This document shows positions 55,322 to 64,000 of a DNA stretch of 64,000 bases, piece by piece (positions within the stretch are counted from its first letter, which is position 1; each line of letters starts with the position of its first letter). Made by a program: the position numbers and the translations under genes. This DNA is from Spongospora subterranea f. sp. subterranea (Eukaryota; Endomyxa: Phytomyxea; Phytomyxea; Plasmodiophorida), in contig JAUGWO010000039.1 of NCBI GenBank assembly GCA_049724395.1, positions 55,525 to 119,524 on the forward strand, read 5' to 3'. The notes under the pieces were generated by a model. It ran no database searches. It was not told the origin of the DNA and saw only the letters and a list, made by a program, of their open reading frames with translations.

Positions 55322-56960
55322 GTAAGACTCCCCTCGAAATCCATTATTATTAAAGGCTGTATTGATTTCAGTTGGTACCAACCCTTTACCAACGCAAACA
55401 TGCTGTTAATGTTGGTCAAACAAATGTAGGCGTTTTCTTGTTGGTCATTTCTCAAAATCTGTCCACGCGGTCGCCGCAAGAGCGGTACTCCTGAAATGTG
55501 CGTTTTGCAATTGATTGATATAACGAGGAGAGAGCCGAGTCGCTCAGAAATTTTTGAGCAATGGGAAACCGAGGTACCTACAAGACGAATTCGTACCACA
55601 GGCAACATCGTTGCCTAGCGTGAAATCCAGGAGTTTTCATGCTTATAAAACATTGTCAGTTTTCATTATGTTGAATTGTGTGACAAGTATTCTTGCATCG
55701 TATAGTTTGAGAATCGTTGGTCAATTCGATTGTATCGGCGTCTAATGCTAATGACGCAGGTTCTGGTATGGTGTGGCTCTTGCGACGAGATGTCACTGGT
55801 TTCATCGTCTCTTCGTAAGTTGATGCTGTGTCCGAGCCGCATAGTCTCGATTTGACCGAATGTACCAGATATGAACAATCGGGTGAAGCGTCCTCTCGTA
55901 GTCCGAAAGCGAGTGCCATCGCCAGACGGGTTGGGGCATCCCATCGTAATAGATGGGGCGATCGCGAAGAAATATTTATACATGACAGCAAAAATGGGAT
56001 CGTTGTCGGGTATTAAATACTACGACAGCAACGGTGTATTCCTTCTGTCTTAAACGAATTGTACCATCTGCGCTGAACGGTCGTACCTACAGGACACCAA
56101 ATTTGAAGCAGAACAGGGGGGGGGACCAAAAAGTCTCTGGCCGGAGAATGGCGCGTCCTGGCGCAGGAGAAACCTTTTCCGTTAATATTCAAGTTCTCTT
56201 CCATCATGGTCTGGAATCGAAACGCTTCACTTGGCTTACCGGTCATCTGGCTTTCGGTTGCGTACTGGTTTTTTAATCGGAACTCTATAATCCTAAATCC
56301 CAAATTCCCTAACTACCCTAAAATCACTTTTCAGGATTTACCGATCGTCATGCAACCACACAACCACACATTACAGAAGAGATGTTGGACTTGCCACCAT
56401 GGCTGAACCATAAGCCGATTGCCGTCTTTTTACAACAATCAGCGAAACATGAAGCAGCGATAACCTTCAAAATAACTTCAACTACTAAGAAGCTCAACGA
56501 GCTGAAAGATGCTGCAAGAACAGGGATTTCAACACCACTAAGTTCCTACCTAGACAAAGCCATCAAGATCACGTTAACCAACTACCCTGATCAAAAAGTC
56601 ATTAAATGCGAATATATATATCATTAGGTGGTTGTTTTCAACCTTTGAAAATAGTTTGAAAGTGAACTTGGCGAAAGTGTTGCTTAGCGGACGTTGAGTC
56701 ACGATGTGCAATTGACAGGTGTTTACGAGTGGATTGCTTCTCCCGGCTGCATTGCAAACATAGAGTACATTTGAAACCAAAATGCAATTTTATTCCAGAC
56801 ACAAAATCGAAAGTTGTCACGCTAGAAACCATATAGGGTTGAAGAAAACGATGATCACTGTCCGCTACTTCATTAATCAGGGATGACAAGCGTTGGAGGA
56901 GGCATAATCATTCTTTACCCCAGGTTGCACCCAGAATTCAACTAAATCGAAAAAATACTC
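55322..56960. other. No firmly recognised gene
   Basis: Possible decayed exons of the ankyrin gene (for example around 55760-55810), but no repeat is complete. A frame at 56382-56627 is open and lacks a domain. Confidence 0.3.
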
Positions 56961-56964
56961 GAAA

Positions 56965-58752
56965 GCACTGCACTTATTCGTGTGAGGATTTGGAGAGTGT
57001 AATTCCGGTAGCGCTGAAAGTGACAAAAATTGCAGCGATGAGACGGTTTGCCAAGGAAATCTTTCCGGTATATGGATGCTTCTTGGGAGCAGAAAGGAAT
57101 ATGAACGCGGCCCGCGCTTCTTGGCACTTTTGGCAATCGGTGGTCGAATACTGGCGAAACCAGACGGCACCGCTTCGAACAGATGATTCGACTGGAACTG
57201 GTTCTTTCGAGACGATACATAGAGCGTTGAAGGCCATCATTGTCAGTTTGAAAGCAGCGACACTGTTCTGCCCGACTTGAACGACTTCCTTGTCGGCTTG
57301 CATTAGATGGTGGTGACGGAAGTTAACCTCGGGCACTATGATTTGGGCATAGGCGTCATCGTCAAAAGACGGCACAACTGCCGACGTGCCTACATTGACG
57401 ATGGAGGCGCCAAGGCAGTTTTTACTTTCGATAACTCTCAAAACCATCGAGCTATGCCGCCTGATGGATTTGTTGCTTCAAGGTTAAATCTGTGTGATGG
57501 TGGAGAAAAAGGTAGTGCATATGAGGTCATGATAGTATGTTTCCGGTGGACAACGGATTACTCATGACATGCAGTAGTCATGCAATTAACGACTGTGTCA
57601 AAAAGAAATTCGTCAAATTCGTACCGAAAGGTGCCTTTGGCCCACTTCTGGGATGAGCTTGAACGATGCGCGTTTACTGCTTTCGAGCCAACCCGATTTC
57701 TCGTCGCAACAAGAATGGTTACAAGAGAAGTCCTGTGCGAGCGATATTTACTGACAGCGTATTCAACTTGCCGGTTGTTGAAAAAATCCAATTCTTCTCC
57801 CGGTAAGCATCCATATGGAAAGATTTCTTGGCAAACCGTCTCATCGTTGCAATTGTTGTCACATCCAGCGCTATCGGAATTACCCTATCCACGTTCTTGA
57901 ATGAATACGTGCAGTGCTTTGGAGTGTACTTTTCGTTGCGCCCCAAACATTTTTGATCCAGTTGCACTCTGGGCGAAACTTGGTGTAAAAATGATTATGC
58001 CTCCTCCGCTTGACACGGTCTTTTGTAACCATTTCTTGTTGCGACGAGAAATCGGGTTGACTCGAAAGCAGTAAACGCGCATCGTTCAGGCTCATCCCAG
58101 GAGTGGGCCAAAGACACCTTTCGGTACGAATTTGACGAATTTCTTTTTGACAAAGTCGTTAATTGCATGACCAGATTCAGTGGTAAACTGCATGTCTTGA
58201 GTAACCCATTCCCCACCGGAAACGCACCATCGGACAGATTTAACGTTGAAGAAACAAGCCCATCAGGCAGCATAGCTTGATGATTTTGGGAGTTATCGAA
58301 AGCGAAAACTGGCTTGAAATTAGGATGATGCACCAGAAAGACAATTAGCGCTAACTTCGTCTGCTTACAAAATCCCTGTTGGTCCAATATCCATCTGCGT
58401 TATACCTGGCTTTATCAACTTGAGAGTTGTAATGGTTGAGCCAACTGATCCGAAAGCTGTGATTCTGGAATTGCTTCAGCGATTTCATTCGTCATCAAAG
58501 CTTCCATATGCCAGTGGCACTGGCAAACCCAGATCCTTTTAACCTCAGAATCTGACGATCGCCTTCGAATCAATTTGTCTTCTTACTATCATCTAAATCA
58601 AAGCAATTCTCGTCATGAGTTAATAAAACCAGCGAACTTTTGTTTGGAAGACCTTCGACAGGAATCACACTTTCCATGTTATCGCCCTCGTACTTGTCCA
58701 TGCGCGAGTAAAGCTTCGCAAATAACTCTAGAAACCTAATAAAAAGCAGCAA
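56965..58752. pseudogene. Scrambled copies of an IS630-like DDE transposase on both strands
   Basis: Plus strand: SVIPVALKVTKIAAMRRFAK (56990-57060), FTFDNSQNHRAMPPDGF (57419-57475), SLNDARLLSSQPDFSSQQ (about 57655). Minus strand: LLTHDENCFDLDD (near 58600), FAFDNSQNHQAMLPDGL (58310-58250), LLLSSQPDFSSQQEM (about 58070-58020), TYSFKNVDRVIPIALDV and MRRFAKKSFHMDAYR (57910-57790). These match the better copy at 59577-60482, so two broken copies lie in opposite orientation, forming an inverted duplication with arms near 57419-57740 and 58010-58312. Confidence 0.7.
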
Positions 58753-58759
58753 AGTGGGC

Positions 58760-59576
58760 TAACGTGTAAAAGCAAAGGGTTGGGATTGTCGTACCGTTTC
58801 CGATACTCAACAACATCTGAGCGCTGATTTCCATCTGTTTACGTCGAACTCTTCGATGCTGTCTGGATGTGTAAAACCGTCATCATCAACTTCATCCTGG
58901 ACAAATAATATGAACATCTGCTGTTTAATATTTACCTGAACCAAACCAATGTGTGATCTTTTACAACCAGTCATGGATTGTTCTCTAACCGCCTTTCTTT
59001 TTGTTTTTTCAAATTGGGACGATCTCCCATCACCTGTGTGAGACGTTCTAAAATGCGTATCTGAACCAGGAGTTCATTTTAAAACACTTGATGCTACAGG
59101 TTCATTGATTTGGCAAAGCCAGTCATCTGACTTAGAAATTACAAAATTGTCATCATTCTCCGACGCTAAACTCTCGGAACAGGAGAAATTATCGTGGAGA
59201 GAAGGGACAAAAACAAATCACATCTTCAATGCCGACCGTACTGATTTTGCGATGACCGAATTGCGTTGCTGCAAGGTTCACAAAATGTTTTCGACGCTTG
59301 TTCACAGGGAGGCATGCCATGATTTTAGTATTGCAGGACGTAAAGCGTAGAAAAGATCAAGAAGGGGCACCAATAAAGTGGACCGGGTCCTGGCCAGGCA
59401 AGAGCCTGAATGTGGATAGAAGACGAGGATGTGCCAGCGATGTAAGAGCTCACCAAGTCCGCAAGTTGACCGCATTTAGTGCGCTCGCATTGGTAGACTT
59501 GTCACAGTGCGTGCATTGCTGCGACTATAAGTGCGCTACTACAAAGTGCGAGGCGATTTGCGAGCGCAGTTTTATC
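58760..59576. other. No recognised gene
   Basis: Short frames only; no motifs or repeats seen. Confidence 0.35.
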
Positions 59577-60500
59577 CTATATACAAAAGGACTGGGGATA
59601 CTGTACTCCGGGCGTTCCACTCCTTTTACCTGTGTTCCCAAAAGCGTCAACTATTCGATAAGCGTCCATATATCGATAACACTTTCGGGCGAAGCGCCGA
59701 ATCTGTTTCAGAGGAACCTGCTCCAACGCCTTCGGTACAACATTCTGCAAATCTTCCCAAGAGTACGTGCAGTTGCGTCGAGTGTAACTCTTGGCCGCAG
59801 CCCAATACATCTCGATAAAGTTAGACTCACAATGAAATTTCTGATAGAAGTCAGCTATTCCGTCATTCTGTTCGCCTGTTTCGACGATCCATTCTTTTTG
59901 CGCCCGAAAATCCGGTTGTTGCTCAAGAACTGACTTGGCTGAATCTTTTGATAAGTAGTTTTCCCACAAGCCACGTTCATGCAAAATGGTTCTCAACCCT
60001 TTCTGGACTCCCACATTCGTCTGCATCATCTGTTCAACTCGTTGTCCCTGTTTCATGAACCATCCTGGACGCTGCAGTTTTACGTTCTTTCCGCCATCAT
60101 TCAGGTTCAGAACTTTAGCATTTAGCGCGTCAGGCGGCAATGCTCGGTGGTTCTGGGAGTTATCGAACATTAGCAGCATTTTGCTTTTTGGATGCACAAT
60201 TCGGAAAATCGGAATTGCTCGTTCTTGGATCTGTTTGACCAGGTCTTGGTTTATCCAGAAGCCGTCCGCGTTCTTACCTGGCTTGATGATAACCACAGTT
60301 TCAGTAGGAACTAGGGGATTTTCTGCTTGATCATTGCCTGTCAGTTTCATCGGTCCATGACATTCACAGATGAACTCCGACACCATCCCTTCACCCTTGG
60401 GTCGAATTGGTCGGTTATCCTGATCAAACCAAATCGTGCGTTTTCCCTCATGAGCGCTAAAACAAGATTCGTCGTGCGTCACCAGAACAATTCTGCGCTC
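59577..60500 (-). pseudogene. IS630/Tc1-mariner-related DDE transposase, N-terminally truncated
   Basis: The frame opens with VLVTHDESCFSAHEGKR (first catalytic Asp), then DQDNRPIRPKGEGMVSEFIC, VIIKPGKNADGFWINQDL, MLLMFDNSQNHRALPPDAL (second Asp, about 103 residues later), YQKFHCESNFIEMYWAAAK (catalytic Glu in the NFIE motif) and VPLKQIRRFARKCYRYMDAY. Such transposases are abundant in fungi and some protists. All three catalytic residues are present, but the DNA-binding N-terminus is replaced by a GCM-MULE fragment, and the last 30 residues diverge from the family ending (usually a YKSHR-like tail). Not expected to be active. Confidence 0.8.
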
Positions 60501-61204
60501 ATCATTTTCATGATTGGTGTGCCGGTGACAAGCGTGACAGCTTTGGCCCTGGGATTATTACAGATCCTGTCAGTGAGCATCTTTTTGCAGTAAAAGTCAG
60601 GCTTCAACACATGTGGCACGGCATGAGAATGCCGGTCAGAATGGATAATAATGGCTCGATCAGAGAATTTTGCCTCCACCCACATGCATGTTGCAGGACA
60701 AACGAGTCGAACCATGTCGCTGCTGCAAACGCGGCACCTGCAACATTATAAAAAGTAAACAACTGTTCAAGGTTTTAGACTTGTGACTGAGTTGCGATAT
60801 TACGTTCGTTCAAAGTTGTCCGGATTGTTCTGTTTCGGACGACGCGAAAATGCACATCCCAAATTGGAGCAAACAATGTTGCCTGTGCACACCTTGTTGG
60901 TGATCTTAATCGGTAAGGGGTCGGATGGCAGCGAACGGTAACGGGTGTTGGTTACTCGCCATAGCCACTCGGAGTACCGAGCGACCAAATTGGGCTTTTT
61001 GGAAGCTTCGTCAAACATAAAACGGCAATTTCCATCTGGTCGCAGCGGAACCTGATCACAGTCGAAGTTCTGATTCGCGACACTCCTATCAACAAGAGTG
61101 CACGGCAGCGTCGGTGCAAGTATGTCGGAAACAGTCCAACGACCGCATTCTGAAATACAGACGGTACCGCATTCGGAATCTGATGCCGACTCTAGCGATG
61201 ACAT
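60479..61204 (-). pseudogene. WRKY-GCM1 N-terminal part of a GCM-MULE, two exons
   Basis: Exon 1 (61204-60804) starts MSSLESASDSECGTVCIS and carries a GCM-like region (QVPLRPDGNCRFMFDEASKK, YSEWLWRVTNTRYRS, VCSNLGCAFSRRPKQNN). A 66-bp GT-AG intron (60803-60738) joins in phase 2 to exon 2 (60737-60479): TCRVCSSDMVRLVCPATCMW, FSDRAIIIHSDRHSHAVPHV, the full Cys-Cys-His-His finger. The frame ends about 16 residues after VTLVTGTP, where the DDE transposase frame takes over; the paralogue at 36630 continues with the MULE segment instead. Truncation by fusion is therefore clear. Confidence 0.7.
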
Positions 61205-61305
61205 TGTCAAAGAGGATCCTCCCTCGAACACTATATTACCTCTCGTGGTGACAATACGGATGAGGATACCCCGACAAGAACTCCGGATGATGACTCCATT
61301 GAGAT

Positions 61306-61496
61306 ACACTCGAGTGTACATTAACAATATTTTATTCCAACAAAATCGATGACCAGTCAATATATTTTCGGCTGAATCTCCCAGTCAGAATGTGACCAGC
61401 TTTTTCTCGCGCCCTAACTGGTCACATTGACTGGTCGTCTGTACGCAATTTTTGAAGTGACCAGTTAATGTGACCAGTCTTTTCTCGTACCCCAAT
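61306..61496. repeat. Terminal inverted repeat of the second GCM-MULE
   Basis: Aligns base by base with the reverse complement of 35126-35320 and with 37411-37607, ending in GAGAAAAGACTGG...TACCCC, but with TGGTCA/TGACCA in place of TGGCCA throughout. I could not find the partner end to the left. Confidence 0.8.
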
Positions 61497-62459
61497 ATCG
61501 AACTTGTCAATTGCATCGTCATACTTTCGTCGCTTTGAAAAACAATTCATACGAGAGCATAATGCACCAACCAAACGAAAGAGCTACACGAAGATCAATG
61601 ACCTTTTCAAAACAATCGAACTGATCGCAATGACCATTTTATAGGTTGTTGACTTTGAATCTACTGGCGGTTTCAGAAGCAACAAGAGTGTGCGTTGATA
61701 ACAGATGGATTATAAAAAAAAAATATTCGACCGTCGGTATCTGCGCGTTCAAAGACGGACACTTGGAACTCCTAGCCCTGTGATTATCGGTCGGCATCAA
61801 ACCGGCTTTGATGCACGCTGAACACAACCTCTTGCGAGACGACAACAATGACCTGTATCCACGCCTGGACAAAAAACACTTCCGTTAATAATAAGGTGTC
61901 CCGTACTGTATTACGATTAAACTCCGTCGTCAATACCACGGAGTCCGTAGGGTTTTGATTGAAATAGTGAATCTCCGTGTTTGAAACCCACTCATTCACT
62001 TTTCACTTTCCTTTGATGATGTCGAGTTTCATGTTTTCGAAGTTCGTCATAATACTGGTGGTATTGAAAGTTGGTGCCTCAACGTCCCCAAAGGATCGGT
62101 TTAATGACCTTCATGAGGCATTTAAACGACGGTGGCAATAAGTGCATTGATGATGGGGTAAAATGTAATTGACTAATCAGATTATCTAGAGATACAAAAG
62201 GTGCTCGAGATTTAGTTCGCAAGATTGACGACGCGGATATAAGTTGTTGGTTTGACATTGAACTAGCCAGTGATACACAGGAGGATTGGAACAATGAGGT
62301 TGCGTAATCAGATGTGTCAGATCCAATATTTCACTGATCAAATATCACAGATCCCAAGTTTGGCGTATTGCTCCACCGCTCTCAATTTGGCACTTATCTA
62401 CAGGGAGTAATATCAAAATTGTCATTGGTTCTGATCCACCCTTAATGTTGTTACAATAG
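61497..62459. other. Possible decayed ankyrin exons, otherwise nothing
   Basis: The plus strand near 61720-61860 encodes TVGICAFKDGHLELLAL with a stop, faintly like an ankyrin helix pair. No clean exon can be drawn. Confidence 0.25.
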
Positions 62460-63653
62460 GGAGATTATCGCCATAGATCTATTAAGCAGAAGGGCCGATA
62501 TATCTGTTGCCGATAAATATGGGAATGTTCCATTGCACTTGGCCTTTGCAAAAGGCTTGTTCCGGTAATATATTGCCCATTATGGGTCATCACCCATTAT
62601 CTGACAACTTTTAGTGATGACACCTTCGATAAGATCATGAACAGGGTCGTAATGTCGAAGCAGCAAGTTGTTTTTAACCACAAAAACGGTCTTGGTAAAA
62701 CGCCACTTCATATGGCAGTTCCCCATGAGAGGTTGGTCGTACTTAGTGCTGAGACACTGGTCCGGTGTCGATAATCGTTATTGATTTTCAGGCAAGAGGT
62801 GTTAATACAATTGCTGGATGAAGGCGCCAATCCAATGATCACTGATAATGAAGGGGAATACAGCACTGCACCTGGCAATAGAGTAGGGGTTATCTATGTA
62901 CTGCTATAACATGTTAATGTCTCAAAGAGTCTGATCGAGATCTCGCAGGAGACGAGATTCTATTATTAATATTATTAATGCGGCGGGGTCAGCAATCGTC
63001 AACATTAAAAATCAAAACGGGGAAACTGCTCTCCATCGGGCAGTTTTAACAACCCAGTTTGTTGAATCGTCGCCTGGTCAAATTCTTTGTGCTAATCTGA
63101 CTGTTTTTAGCGTCTGGGCTGTTGATCATTTATTGAAAAAAGGCGCAGATCCAATGATCACTGATATTGATGGGAATACAGCACTGCACATTGCGATAGA
63201 CAAGGGGAGATATTTGTACTGCTATAACATATTGATGTCTTGAAGAGTCTGATCGAGATCTCACAGGAGTCAAGACATTATTAGTAATATTATTAATGCG
63301 GCGGGGTCAATAATTCTCAACACTCAAAACGAGATGGCGGGGTCAATATACACTCAAAACAAGAAGGCGAGGTCAATAATTGTCAACACTCAAAACAAGA
63401 AGGGGGAAACTGCTCTCCATATGGCAGTTTCAAAAACTCAGTTTGTCAAATCGTCGCTGGTCAACCTCTTTGTGCTAATTTGACTGTTATTAGAGTCAGG
63501 ACTGTTTACATTTTATTGAAAAATGGCGCCAGCCGCACCATCATGGCTAATGGAAAGACAGCACTGGACGTGGCAATGAAGATGGAGGCAGTGAACAATC
63601 CCTTAGATGTCGCGAAAATCGTCGAAATGTTACAGAATGAATTGATAAAGTAG
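62460..63653 (+). pseudogene. Ankyrin-repeat gene 3' part, cluster B, multi-exon with damage
   Basis: Exons: 62460-62564 (DLLSRRADISVADKYGNVPL, HLAFAKG), 62615-62731 (FNHKNGLGKTPLHMAVPHE), 62792 onward (EVLIQLLDEGANPMITDNEG, then one extra G shifts the frame and the corrected frame has TAG), about 62965-63070 (NAAGSAIVNIKNQNGETALH), 63111 onward (VWAVDHLLKKGADPMITDID, GNTALHIAIDKG), about 63285-63450 (internal expansion of the AGS...NTQN segment, GETALHMAVSKTQ), and last exon 63494-63653 (VRTVYILLKNGASRTIMANG, KTALDVAMK, stop TAG at 63651). Clean exons have the same phase as cluster A. The frameshift and lost donors suggest a pseudogene, or unusual splicing. Confidence 0.6.
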
Positions 63654-64000
63654 TGGCGATCACTGCATTTGCTGCTCCTTTAGACAGATTTCAGGCTGTT
63701 TGTGTCGACTTTTCAGCCGAACTGGTTTATTGACCATCCTCGTGTTGATAGATGATATTGGGATAGCAGTGCAATTGTGGATCATGAGAGGATCTCACAT
63801 GTGGCGATTTTCACAATATTAACAGGATCATTGCCAGATCAGGGACTACTCATCAACTCGATACAATCGCCAATTGGACCTGTCCACGATGATCAAACCG
63901 AACAGGTCGCCAGATCATTCGATTGGTCATTATACGGTAATATTGCCAATTTCCAGATCTCGTTGTCACTAATCCACATGAGACTAAACCATCACTACTC
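63654..64000. other. 3' flank of ankyrin cluster B
   Basis: No gene or repeat recognised up to the window end. Confidence 0.35.

Noticed and set aside
61204-61360. Extension of the GCM protein start to 61360
   Set aside because: The upstream ATG lies inside the terminal inverted repeat. The internal ATG at 61204 opens the acidic N-terminus.

Overview
This window is eukaryotic nuclear DNA from an organism that builds motile cilia or zoospore flagella. The best host marker is a split gene at 65-1712 (minus) whose product matches the axonemal dynein regulatory complex subunit DRC2 (CCDC65). Introns that can be placed with correct phase are short GT-AG introns (52, 56 and 66 bp). There are two eukaryotic-type tRNA genes without CCA, chromodomain Ty3/gypsy pieces and a PIF/Harbinger element. 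No operon, Shine-Dalgarno, phage or bacterial gene organisation is visible. I cannot name the species; a chytrid-like fungus, a rhizarian such as a plasmodiophorid, or another zoosporic protist would all fit.

Layout. 0-2 kb: DRC2. 2-9 kb: a small spliced unknown gene, pogo-like fragments, and a nearly intact Harbinger element inserted inside an older MITE. 9-13 kb: Ty1/copia gag remnant and a short membrane-protein ORF. 14-15.2 kb: an intact two-exon WD40 gene. 15.8-20 kb: decayed gypsy, piggyBac-like and LINE pieces and a 266-bp tandem duplication. 20.4-22.5 kb: two adjacent ORFs, the upstream one a secreted protein. 23.9-30.7 kb: MULE, gypsy protease and gag fragments, tRNA-Ser, and a WRKY-GCM1 fragment. 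31.7-47.1 kb: a very large inverted repeat (arms 3.3-3.7 kb) carrying 23-bp minisatellites; it encloses a GCM-MULE transposon, palindromic chromovirus pieces and a 35-bp minisatellite. 48-49 kb: tRNA-Asp and a LINE 3' fragment. 52-64 kb: a hairpin, a GC-rich putative host ORF, ankyrin exons made of single-repeat modules, decayed DDE transposases, a second GCM-MULE end, and a second ankyrin exon cluster.

Themes. (1) Host genes are few and embedded in transposon debris. (2) At least thirteen loci show inverted (fold-back) duplication of unrelated sequences, from 24-bp stems to 3.5-kb arms; some arms look identical and others have diverged. (3) Two GCM-MULE ends share one repeat architecture but differ by the same substitution in every copy of the repeated motif, suggesting co-evolution of transposase and binding sites. 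(4) Ankyrin exons are one repeat each, about 33-39 codons, all with the same intron phase, and have been duplicated as units. All product names rest on recognising motifs by eye; no database search was run.
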